DNA from: Calycina herbarum
Lineage: Eukaryota > Ascomycota > Leotiomycetes > Helotiales > Pezizellaceae
Length of the DNA: 64,000 nucleotides
Reading direction: 5' to 3'
NCBI GenBank assembly: GCA_001414485.1
Contig: LLEY01000083.1
Span: 124,001-188,000 of the forward strand
In this document: piece after piece, positions 45,398-55,288 of the stretch
Layout: each line of letters begins with the position of its first letter
How positions within the stretch are numbered: position 1 is the stretch's first letter
Made by a program: the position numbers and the translations under genes
Notes under the pieces: model-generated
Told to the model about the DNA's origin: nothing
The model's input: the letters and a program-made list of their open reading frames with translations, nothing else
Databases searched by the model: none

Positions 45398-46084
45398 TAG
45401 GTCTGCGCAACGAATAAATGGGTCGAATATATTCACAATAATCATCATTTTCCATGGATAATACGCCCTTCGAATTATTCAAGAGTAAGAAGAGTTTATA
45501 GGTTAAATAGGAGCGTATTATTCGTGAATATTTCTCATTCGTCACTAATTTAGTAGTAAGTCTATAAAAGGGGCTAAAATCTATAAAATCTGTGAAACAT
45601 CCACTAAAATAGTAAATGCTATACCACAACCCAGGAGTAGATCAAAAATAAACCCCAATCAGATTTAAGAGCCATGATCATTATTACAGGAGAAGGCATG
45701 TCTATGGAGTCGTTAGATAAATGGAAACTATTCGTAATATATTCATTTAAGCCCCTATAGTATAAATAAAGTGTTGGAATACTACGTATGAGCTTCGGAA
45801 GAAACTCTGACAACACCCCACCTTTTACCCCACCAACAGCAACACCAGGAGTTGATATTGTACCTTTAGTATTGAGAAAAAGGTCTTAGAAGTAGAAGAG
45901 TCGGGGTAAAACTTCAACTACGTCATAGAATTAGGGCAAAACCCTAGCGTTGTGGTCAGATCTTTCACGAAGTTCGTCTACCCCTGACCCTAGGTGTTGT
46001 CAGAGTTTCTTCCGAATCTCTTACTTATTCAATACTTATGGCCAATAAATCTGATATTATTTATCCATTCGTTGCGCAGACCTA
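45398..46084. repeat. Segment bounded by an 18-bp exact inverted repeat
   Basis: TAGGTCTGCGCAACGAAT at 45398-45415 is repeated inverted at 46067-46084; weaker similarity continues inward (AAATGG / GGATAAAT). The enclosed 650 bp is AT-rich and contains the smaller inverted-repeat element at 45790-46020. It separates two gene-family relics, so it may be an old insertion or the end-joined remains of inverted copies. Confidence 0.55.
45790..46020. mobile_element. 231-bp inverted-repeat element (MITE-like)
   Basis: 28-nt ends, 45790-45817 and 45993-46020, are reverse complements with a single mismatch (core TCGGAAGAAACTCTGACAAC). Weaker similarity extends outward (GAATAC / GAATAAG). The interior has CCCC-rich blocks (CCACCTTTTACCCCACC and CTACCCCTGACCC) and no ORF. 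Target duplication not certain. Confidence 0.65.
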
Positions 46085-46089
46085 TGTGG

Positions 46090-46405
46090 TGGCGGCCGTG
46101 ACGATTTCCTTTTGCTGTTGGACGGTCGTTGCATTTCTGAGTAACTGACGGACAACATCAACCCCCGAGACCATTTTCCCTTCGTACGATAATAACTTCG
46201 CGATTGGTTTCTTGTTAGGAAGTTTTCCGATTCGGGGCATGTTTTGCTTTAATCATTTGTCGAAGGCCCTTGGTGTTCGTTTCCACAATCGGAGTCTCGT
46301 CCTCTTCGTCCGAAGCCATGACACGTTTGTTGGATTTTGGTTGCTTTCTTGCTCTGGTCTAGCCGCGCCGATTTCTTCTTCTACTTCTAGAAGCCAGCCA
46401 CGATG
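46090..46405 (-). pseudogene. Fragment of the Lys-rich unknown family, copy B
   Basis: On the minus strand, blocks align in order with copy A at 42.2-42.8 kb: GGCGCGGC..AGCAAGAAAGCAACCAAAATCC, then an acidic ASDEEDETP matching DSDDEDQ, then GKMVSGVDVVRQLL matching GETVTDVEGARKLC. Stops and frame changes interrupt it, and the C-terminal third is missing. Sequence just 5' of the start (GGAAAGACGTAAA) is also shared with copy A, so a longer unit was duplicated. Confidence 0.55.
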
Positions 46406-48261
46406 AGCCGTTGATTTCAGGTGAGCTTGACGGAAAGACGTAAAAACACTCGTTCCTCCTTATCATTCCAAGCCTCTAGCGCAGATATACTTGCTCTCTC
46501 TTTTTTAATTGAAAAAGCAGAAACCGCACGTAGTGCAGCTGCCGAACATCTGGTAATAGATTTGCTTAGCAATAAGCATTACTCGGAAGTTCAGTTAATT
46601 ATCAAAATTATCTCAGCTCCACTTGAATAATCCAAAAAGTTGAATTACTTTACAACTTTACAAGAATGGTGAAAGAAACAGTAGAGGAAGTAAGTCGTCT
46701 AATCTTCATTTATTTATTTTTGAATATCTTATTTCATTAGAAGAATATAAAACTTCAAAGTATATCTCAATCACAATAGAAAGTACCAAAAATAGGTTAT
46801 AGATGTTTATCCAAAGTTCTCTTTAAGAAGTACAATGTCTTAGTAAAGGTGAGAAAACTGGAACAGACTTGAATTCTATTACACTTAATTTCTAAAACAC
46901 ATTCACTAAACTCCTCAAGTCAACTTACTCGCTCTCTAAACCCACATTTACTCTCCTCCCTTAACCAATCCACCTACCTCTCAAACCCAATCCACTCCCC
47001 CCTCTACTTCTCTTCAACATCATTCACCCCCATCAAAACCCACCAAACATAACCCCAAATAACCTCTCCCCCTCAACTAAAAAAAAATAAAAAAATAAAA
47101 AAACAACACAAACCCAGCATCCCCCCTAGCCGACCCGCAAAAATCACGTACTAACAAACAAAAATATATAGTCAAGAAAAGAAAATCCTTCTACAACTGC
47201 CCCATAGTTGCCCCAGGATACTATGCTCCGAAAATTTTCATTCCTTCCAGTCAGTGGATGATATTCTTAGGTCAAGAGACCTTGTTCAAACGCGACTTGT
47301 TTTGTTTGTATGTATGTCTAAAGAGGTTGAGGAAACCTTGTTCAAAGAATATGAATATATCTATTGATTGGAATCTGTAAGTTAGAGCATTTCCTTGAAT
47401 CCCTTGTGAATGATGCTGGTGTTTATGTGTTATATAATTTTTGAGAACCCTTTTTTTTTAGGGGGAGGGAGGGTGTTGGAGTTTGCTCTCTTCATCCCCA
47501 AAAATTACCTCGTAGTATCGCTCTCTTTTCCAACCAATCAACTGTATCCCGGAACTTGGACCTCGGGTAGTCGATACTGGGGAGAAAACTGAGCGCGATT
47601 CCAGCCTTTTAATAAAAGAATGAGTACTTCACAATTGTGGAAAGGTAATAGCACAAACTATTGGTTAGTCCCTTCACCTCGCGCGGCCCTTGGTGGGGAC
47701 GGGACGTCTGAGTAACTTGAAGTTCACTCGTTTACGAAGAGAAATAGATACCACTTCAACCAACAACATTCCTTAAGCTAAAGACATACACATCCCAAAT
47801 AATTCCAAATACATCAGAAAAATAAAAAAGCTAATGGTAAAACGATATAAATATATTGAGTGGGTATTCCAAAAAGCTAAAAATAAATACAGAGGTCAAA
47901 TAATAATTCCAAAAGAATTATTCCAAATCATTTGCCAGTCAAAAAAAAAAACCCAAAAAACTTCATAAAGGGGGTCGTTAAGTATAATTTCCAAATTATT
48001 TGCCTCCCATCCATATCCCGAACCAAACACCACCCGCCCAGTCTTTGCAACTTCATCCCCCGTCTCTTTCCTTCGCTCTCTATCCTTCCCGTCTTCCTTC
48101 CATCTTGTTCTTTTTCATGATTGGTGGGGGGGGGGGAATCGAGTGATATTGACGTCGAACAAAAGCATTGTTCATTCGCTTAAAAAAGGGAGCCAGCGGG
48201 AAGCGGCGATTAAAGTCGAATGGCGAACCCAGCGAGCTCAAGCACAAGACGAGACACCCCT
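46406..48261. other. AT-rich intergenic region
   Basis: About 1.85 kb, strongly AT-rich with C-rich and A-rich simple stretches at 46.9-47.15 kb and a poly-G run of 10 at ~48126. Copy B of the dispersed AT-rich repeat is at 46780-46866. A 69-codon plus-strand ORF at 46421 shows no family features. No gene supported. Confidence 0.45.
46780..46866 (+). repeat. Dispersed AT-rich repeat, copy B
   Basis: Direct-orientation counterpart of 41505-41594, with many transitions between the copies as expected for RIP-type decay (inference). Confidence 0.6.
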
Positions 48262-49656
48262 TCATCGTCGAGTGCTGCTACCACCTGCCAAGAAAGTCAA
48301 GAGAGGAGAAGGCGAGGGCTTCCTAACCTTCTTCTCCTTCTTCACCCATTCGAACTCCGTCTCGCCATGACGATGTCTTCTCCCCTCGAGTGCGAGCATT
48401 GTAGGGTGTCTGTGCTCGCGAATGGTTCGAGTGTGTGTCCAAAGGATATCTTGTTCGTATTCTGGAACCCATCTTTTGATGAGAATGTAATCGGGGTCCT
48501 GTGGTGATTCGTTAGCATATCTTTTTGAGCTGTGCGAATCATTTCTTACCTGATCAAACTCATAATCGATTCTGTGTGCCCTCAGTGTCTCAATAGAAAG
48601 ATGCTTTCTAGACATTCTGGTGTATGTTGGGCGGGATGGATCAATGGGTTCCTTCTTTTTGGTGATGAGCGCGATTTGTCTCTCGTCGATTCCCGATTTG
48701 CGCAAGTCCTCTTCGAGTCTTCTGGCATACTCCTTTTCACGCTCTTCCTTCTCCTTCTTCTCCTTTGCTCTCTTTTCCGCTTCCTTGATCTTGAACTCCT
48801 CAACCGCTTTCTCGGCTTCTTTCTTGGCCCGCTCCTTTTCCTCTGCCTTTTTCTTCTCTTCCTTCAGTCGTTTAAGTTCCAATTCTTCTTTGATGCGTCG
48901 CTCCTCTGCCTCCCTCTCCTTTTCATGTTTGAATGCGGCCAATTCCTTCTTGGCCTTTTCGAGTTCCGCGTCTTCCCGAACCTTTCGAGCACGAGAGCTT
49001 TCGTGTTCATATTTTTGTCGTGCCCATGATAGAGCTTTGTCCTGTTCATATTCTATTCGCTTCCTCTCCTGTTCAATCTCCATCTCAACTTCCCGACGAG
49101 TCTTTTCCTTTGCCCTCTCAATCTCACGATCCTGAAATTCCTTCTCGCGCGAAAGCGCCTCGTACTCTCTGCGAGCACTCTCACGAGTTCTGTCTGAATG
49201 AAGCTCCTTGTTGCGGACAGTCTCGAGTTGAAGTTGGATCTGAGCCTCTAAGCGAGCTCTCTCGCGGATCCGTTCTAACTCATAATCCCCGTGTGATGAG
49301 CGAGATGAACGTCGGGAGTGAGATGAAGAACGTCGGGAATACGAGTGTGATCTTGAGCGGGAACGTCTCCGAGGAGCAGCTGCCAGATATTGCGGTTGGT
49401 CATCCTCAACATTGTAAATTCTGTTATTGACAATTACCGGAGCTGGTCCTGGATCACTTGGACGATGTCCGGTAGATCTGGCTCTTCTTGGTATACTCGC
49501 ATTTGGAACTAGATATCCTCCACCGGAATGATGGTGTGCATAGTATGGGGCAGTTGGCCGTCCATAGGCAGCCTCTGGGTAGATGACGGGAGCGCGACCT
49601 CGGTTTGGTGGGAATCTGACTTCGAGATCATCTTCATCATCGTAAATGTAACTCAT
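48262..49656 (-). CDS. SR-rich and coiled-coil protein of unknown function
   Basis: Two exons (49656-48550 and 48498-48262) give 447 aa; the 51-nt intron between has no stop and is a multiple of three, so a 464-aa retained form is possible. N-terminus MSYIYDDEDDLEVRFPPNRG, then an Arg/Ser block (RRRSRSRSHSYSRRSSSHSR, ~97-120) as in SR-type nuclear proteins. A long Glu/Lys/Arg coiled coil covers ~125-345 (repeated KEKEEREKEY-type). The C-terminal ~85 residues are a compact conserved-looking module with DPDYILIKRWVPEYEQDILWTHT and HTRTIREHR. Proteins of this type occur across filamentous ascomycetes without a known role, so none is given. Likely nuclear, from the RS block. Confidence 0.82.
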   Translation of the reverse strand: MSYIYDDEDDLEVRFPPNRGRAPVIYPEAAYGRPTAPYYAHHHSGGGYLVPNASIPRRARSTGHRPSDPGPAPVIVNNRIYNVEDDQPQYLAAAPRRRSRSRSHSYSRRSSSHSRRSSRSSHGDYELERIRERARLEAQIQLQLETVRNKELHSDRTRESARREYEALSREKEFQDREIERAKEKTRREVEMEIEQERKRIEYEQDKALSWARQKYEHESSRARKVREDAELEKAKKELAAFKHEKEREAEERRIKEELELKRLKEEKKKAEEKERAKKEAEKAVEEFKIKEAEKRAKEKKEKEEREKEYARRLEEDLRKSGIDERQIALITKKKEPIDPSRPTYTRMSRKHLSIETLRAHRIDYEFDQVRNDSHSSKRYANESPQDPDYILIKRWVPEYEQDILWTHTRTIREHRHPTMLALEGRRHRHGETEFEWVKKEKKVRKPSPSPLLTFLAGGSSTRR

Positions 49657-51481
49657 TTTGAAAATAACTCGATAGCCGGCTTATTGTGCAAGGCTACCAG
49701 AGTTTTTGTTCCTGATGTGATGGTTTTCCGTCTGGAAAGTCGTAGGGCTGTGCGAAAGCGAAACCCCGCAGTTGGTGGATGGATGGACAACCCCGCGCAG
49801 GGCGTTGCGATATGCGATATGCACTGGGATGATAGGGTTCCTTGGAAGAGGAGCGATGCGACACGATTGTGAGTTCTTTGAAGAGAGGATGTGGGGTTAG
49901 ATGAGGAGATGAGACGAAGATAACAAAACTTCAACGATGATCAGATGGTGGCAAGTAAGTCACTGCTCTGGAAGAAGGGAGGCGCAAGAGTCTCTGTGTC
50001 ACAGAATTGATGAGGAGAAAGAAAAAAGTCGGTGTCAGCAGGAGTGGGCATCGGCCGACTTTAAGTGAGACTCTGTGAGGAGAGGCGCATTTCTGAGCAC
50101 CCTCTGCACCTGCAAGAATCTCCGTGCAGATAATATCATACCATGGCTTTTTACTGGGTACTTGCGCTCCATAGTAGGACTAACTACTAATTCGATGACT
50201 GAATCCTGCCACTTGACGTGCTGGTCCAAGGGGTGTTTGGGGGCTGAATTAGAGACCAGAGACCAGAGACTCAAGGGGGGAAGATTGTTGGTGCAGGCCG
50301 AATCCAAGACCCGTGCCGCTTGAGAGGCTCGAGAGGTGGGTTCGCTTCCGCGCCTGAAATTGAGATTACAGCGCCTGCAGCCCTAGCGACTGCTCCCTGT
50401 CCCCACTGGGTACCACTGGCAGGTCGATGGACTGCTGGGCTCTCCACAACCCAGAAGAGGATCCAGTGGGCATCTCAGATTGACAGGTGGGCTTCAAGGT
50501 TGCTTCGCCCACCCGCTCTTCAACATAGCCATGAACTTCTACACTCCCAACAACCTTATCTTGCTGCACAAATCCCGGAAAGAAAGAGAAGAAAAGGTGC
50601 TTATGCTTACTCTGACGCAACTATGCGTATGCAAAAGCCCCGTGAACGAATACTTTCTACCTTGTCTAAAGCCTACAGCTTCTTTTCTAGTGCAAAGCAA
50701 GCTGCATCTAACCCCTCCCAGTACCCTGTCTCGTAAGTCAGCCCAATAATAGCGACAGTTTGGCAGTCTAGACTCATTTGGGCACTCAAATCGTCTTCTT
50801 GGAATCCTCTGCGCGCCTAACCGAATTTGAAACATTTCTTGCATGTCCCTGAGCCGCAACATCTATTTTGTAACTCGAATGTGGTGTGTTTCGAGAGACG
50901 CAGAAAGGTACAAAGATACTCATCTCGCGTTACGCTTCTGACCATTTCCGGAATAGAATGTAAGCTGCTGCATGAAGAAAAACTTCTTGCTGCTTCAAAA
51001 ATTGTTGGTGACGAATCCCCGTGAGTCTACCCTCGGTGAGGGTCGCTCAGCTGGCCGGGTTGTCCTGCTATTCTGGCCCCCCAAATTCCAGGCGTCAACC
51101 GTAACAAGAAGAATTGTGTCATCACAAGGGAGTTGGTATATATGAGTGGTCACGGATGCCGGTAAAACGCATACATATGTATGCGTGAAGTAGGTGTACA
51201 CCTTGATGAAATGTATTTTGGTACGGAGTGCTACTTCGAGTAGGTCGGTATCCTCTGTGCTGTTGTATCGGGAAGCGTACAACAATGTTGGTATTCCAGC
51301 CCCCAAATATTTCTCGATTGAAAATGGAAGGCCAGATGGATAAAAACGACATGAAACCTTTAGCGTGTCCTATTTTTAGAAACTCGTGCTAAGAAAGATT
51401 TCCATTCCTCTGGTGATGGAGTTGCCAAGTCGTGAAAGTCGTTCTCTTCCCAGCCACAGTTGAATCTCAAGAGTCTCACCC
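49657..51481. other. Intergenic region, no supported gene
   Basis: About 1.8 kb. A short direct tandem AGAGACCAGAGACCAGAGACT lies near 50250, and a perfect 20-bp palindrome at 51167-51186. ORFs of 80-140 codons (50320-50736 +, 50539-50862 -) overlap antisense and have no motifs. Confidence 0.4.
51167..51186. repeat. Perfect 20-bp palindrome
   Basis: ACGCATACATATGTATGCGT reads the same on both strands. It lies in a gene-free region ~300 bp past the stop codon of the prefoldin gene. Function unknown. Confidence 0.8.
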
Positions 51482-52083
51482 TCAACCTCTTCCTCCACTC
51501 TTGAAAATTTGATCGATGTGCTCGCGGCTATTTTTATGTGTAGTTTCCAAGTACTGAAGCTTCTTTCCCAAATTTTCCACATCGGACTTCAGCTCGGAAG
51601 TCTCAGCTGTTAATCTCTTGTCGACTTCGGCGATAGGGCTGAAGACAAACCTGCCAATAATGAGCGACCATTCTGATCTCGTGATGGTCTTGGGCATGTG
51701 TGGAGAGCCACAAGGGAAAAGTGGAAATGCCACAGTACTTGGGTATCAAAAGGAAATCAAGGGCCGCTTACATTTTACCCACGCCCTCGTAAACTGGTGT
51801 ATCAGGTGGTAGGGTAGACACCTCACTCGAGGTCAGTTGAAGCATGCGCATCTCGCGTTGCTTTAATGCTATTTGTGACTTGACCGTAGCGATTTGTTGT
51901 TGTGATTGTATGGCTTGGGTCTCGATCTCCTGGACCAACTGCAAGGGGGGATAAGTCAGCTTCTTAAGCATAGATGAGGGGTGGAGAGTATCAAATCCTA
52001 TGAAGGATGGTACAACAAAGTTTCTCGACTACTGTGCCTCTTGCTATATTTACCTTTTGCAGGGCTTCGTTTGGGATTGACAT
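51482..52083 (-). CDS. Prefoldin subunit 1
   Basis: Beta-type subunit of the cytosolic prefoldin hexamer, which hands unfolded actin and tubulin to the TRiC/CCT chaperonin. Exons (minus strand) 52083-52054, 51938-51772 and 51650-51482 join to 121 aa, the typical size. Order: N-terminal helix (MSIPNEALQKLVQEIETQA), a beta-hairpin around LPPDTPVYEGVGKMFVFSP, and a C-terminal helix (LKSDVENLGKKLQYLETTHK). The conserved Y-x-G-V-G-(K/R)-M-F motif spans the second splice junction, which supports the model. The first exon is only 30 nt. No oddities. Confidence 0.93.
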
Positions 52084-53145
52084 GATGACTTTATGCTTCG
52101 GTGGGGATGGCTTTTGAAAGAGTCGACGGATGGAGATAAAGGTGCCTAGTGCAGGCAAGTTGTGGGTGGTGTGCGTGCAGAAGGAGGTGATTTCAAGGTC
52201 CAGCTGTCGGCGGGATCAACAAATTTGCCGACGGCAGTTTATGGTCAGGTGATAACGGACACGTGATGACCAAGAATCCCTCGAAAAATGGCAACAATCT
52301 ACATTTTCCCAACAGTGTTTTTAGCAATTACAATCGCCTCACTGTAGGTTGTAGAATCTTCAAGAGTATTCGGTGGTTAGTCAGCTACCTCATGTTTTCG
52401 GATTTAATGGCCAAGTGCTCCTTCCGCGGTGCTTCCGCGATATCGGATCCGCGGGAACGAGCGGAGCTTGTGATAAGCTTGGCCTGCACATCACTGCAGC
52501 TTCAATTGGCTGAGATGCCTCCGGCACACCAGGTTTCTCTGTGAAGCTCAAGAAATGTTTTTTGGTCTTCAACTTTCCCCAAATCAACATGGAAGGTTTC
52601 ATCTTCCATTCTCTACTCAGCGCTGAGACCTTCTTTATCCATCCACCGTGCTCTCCTTATCGAGCTTCACCTGGCATTTACATTGTCCGTGGGAGGGGTG
52701 AAAGGCGTGGAAAGCAACCATGACTGCCTTCCAAGCATGACGTTGCAAACAATGGCCTGTCGTAAGGTATCCCTCTTCACAATGCACCCCAGGCAGGGAT
52801 GTCATCGGACCTTCCCCGCTATAATTCCTACCTATGTACCATTCTCGCCAGTACAGTGTCAGTATGTCAGTATGATACCACTGTTTGACTGTTTGTTCCT
52901 GCCCTTCCGGAAAACCTTATGGAATGCTGAATAACCCAACCCAATCCCCAACCCGAGGCTACAGCTCACTGAGTACTACTTAGCTGAGAGTATTTTCGTG
53001 TGACCTCATGCTTATTCACATTTGATTCCCTCCCTTCACTCGTCAACACCTCTCACTCTCACTCTCACACTCACCAACATCTCCTAGAGGACGGCCGACC
53101 CTCTCCCATTCTTTTCGCCATACTTGCACACATTGTTCCTCCACC
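52084..53145. other. Divergent intergenic region prefoldin 1 / ceramidase
   Basis: About 1.06 kb holding two promoters. No supported gene. CACTCTCACTCTCACACTCACC-type CT repeats at ~53053-53075 lie in the probable ceramidase leader. Confidence 0.45.
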
Positions 53146-54436
53146 ATGGGTTTCGGTCTACCCTCCTTCGCCTACCCAGCTACCCATCCCCACGAAGGGT
53201 ATTGGGCCCCAGTTACTTCAACTCTGAACTGGTGCGAAGGTAAGTAGCCTGTTAAAACATGTTCTGGCTGCTCAATAACTCTATCCGCTCTCCAGAGGAT
53301 TACTATGCCACCGTGTACTCCGCTGAGATCGTCAACACCCTCACGAACCTCCTCTTCGTTGGCTTGGGCATCAAGGGCATTCGAAATTGCCTCAAGTATG
53401 AACATGATAGCGTTTTCCTCGTGGCATTCATTGGATGTGAGCATTTTGCAAGGCAACCGGAACCATAGGGACATATGCTGAGGATTGTTAGATCTGCTTG
53501 TTGGAACTGGAAGCTTTGCTTTCCACAGCACATTGAAATGTGGGTTCAATGCCCTTCCGTCAACCACTTCGGACATCGCTGACTTTCTAGACCCAATGCA
53601 GCTTGTGGATGAGCTTTCCATGATCTATACTGCCTGCCTCATGTGCTACGCAACCTTCTCCTTCTCCCGGTCCATAATGGTCCGTCGAATTCTTGGTACG
53701 AGCTTGCTGTCACTGGCTGTATTCATCACTGTGGGTTATTGTCTCAATCATCTATAAAGCGGGAGCCGTCTGCTAATGCCGGGGCAACAGTTATACTATC
53801 ATTACCTACAAGATCCGGTTTTCCATCAAAATGCCTTCGCGGTCATAACTGCAGTTGTCCTTTTCCGCTCCATGTACGTTATGGAAGTTAATCTTCGTCC
53901 ATCCCTACGAGCAAAATATGCCACTTCCCCAAATAAACGCACGGAAATGTCGAAATCAGAGAGATTGGCGAACGAACACAGGGATAGAGCAATCCTCAAA
54001 GAAATGTGGTTGATGGTGGGTCTTGGACTCAGTATCTTCTTGGGTGGTTTCGGACTCTGGGGGTTGGATATTAAATACTGCTCTACTCTACGTGTCTGGA
54101 GACGTAACATTGGATTACCATGGGGAATTCTGCTCGAGGGACACGGATGGTGGTAAGTAGTCATATTTTGGTTTTGGGGTTGATATATTAACTCTATACA
54201 GGCATTTGATGACGGGTATTGGATCCTACTTTTATCTCGTCTGGGGAGTGTGGCTTCGTCATTGTCTCAACGATAGACAGGACGAGTATATGCTTAGTTG
54301 GCCAAGCTACTTTTCGATCCCGGAAGTCATCCCAATTGCAAAGTCAGCAAAAATTAACGGCAACGGCAACGGCCACGTCAATGGATGGTCACGCGTGCAA
54401 AACGGGCATGGAACCCATGATCGAAAGTCCGTTTAG
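53146..54436 (+). CDS. Alkaline (phyto)ceramidase, Ypc1/Ydc1 family
   Basis: Hydrolyses ceramide or phytoceramide to a sphingoid base and fatty acid in the ER/Golgi membrane. Exons 53146-53239, 53296-53436, 53492-53730, 53791-54152 and 54202-54436 join to 356 aa. The N-terminal block HEGYWAPVTSTLNWCEEDYY is typical. Seven hydrophobic helices follow. Metal/catalytic motifs: GTGSFAFHSTL (Ser and His, ~85-92), MQLVDELSMIY (Asp, ~115), and the C-terminal pair in GHGWWHLMTGIGSYF (His-x4-His, ~275-281), all present. A Lys/Asn/Gly-rich cytosolic tail ends the protein. Start is the ATG in CACCATGGG. The third intron uses a GTGGGT donor. Divergent from prefoldin 1. Confidence 0.94.
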
Positions 54437-55288
54437 TGGAGTTGAAGTGGTATGAGTTGGAACTTTGATTGGATGCGAAGGTCATAGAATAGACAATGAT
54501 ACCCTTAATGTACTGTCTTTTTACAGTCGGATCTGACTGTGTTGGAGTAGCGGAAGTTTCAGGTGGCATAGGGAGGTACTTTGACAGCGACTCCTTTATG
54601 GGTGTAGCTTTTCTTAGGTAGGTAGTTACAAGATACAAGCGCATGCTTTTAGATACCAGTTACAGATATTCAATGGACTTCTCAATACCCACAGGTCTAG
54701 TCTTATAATTTCGTTTTGTGCATGAAAAGCTTCAGTATCGCGGAGTGATTCATTTCCCCAAATCGTAAGCTCACATCATATTTACGGATGCTCAAATTGA
54801 ATAGGTCCGTTCGTAGCACACTTGAAGTAATGTTTGCAATTTTTTTACTTTTGAATTTTTACTTAGAATGTTATTCACGAAAGAGGTATAATGACTATTT
54901 GAGTCACTATATGTGTTCATGAGTTAATGTATCGCGCTTTTCTCATCTGGTAACTGAATTGATTGTGTAGCCTTGCCAAGTAGTGCCCCGTGGGGGTGAA
55001 TTTGGTTCTGCAGGGGTAAGCTGCATTGCCGCCTTTAGTTGCTCCAGGCACTCAAGAAATGTGTTTCCAGAACTGCCACCTTTTGCGAATTTGTACTCGT
55101 AACTATCAAGCAAACAAAGTCCGTCCTCACACCACTCTGTCAAATACGAAAAACGATTGCCATCGTGCCAGCCAACTTTAGCAGGGCAGATTCAGAACCC
55201 ATGGCCTGATCGACTGTGATGTATATGCTCAGGTGCAACCCGGACCGAAGCGACTGCCTCACTCATTCAGGAAGTTGAGAGTGTAGCA
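54437..55288. other. Intergenic region, no supported gene
   Basis: About 850 bp: ceramidase 3' UTR and the promoter of the golgin gene. A 66-codon minus-strand ORF at 54943-55143 has no recognised domain and lacks an ATG start. Confidence 0.4.

Noticed and set aside
46421..46630. 69-codon Ala/Ser-rich plus-strand ORF
   Set aside because: Starts in sequence shared with the 5' flank of the decayed gene family and has no domain; probably fortuitous.
48532..49430. Plus-strand ORFs of ~165 codons over the SR/coiled-coil gene
   Set aside because: They are Leu/Phe/Ser-rich mirror images of the Glu/Lys-rich coiled coil on the minus strand.
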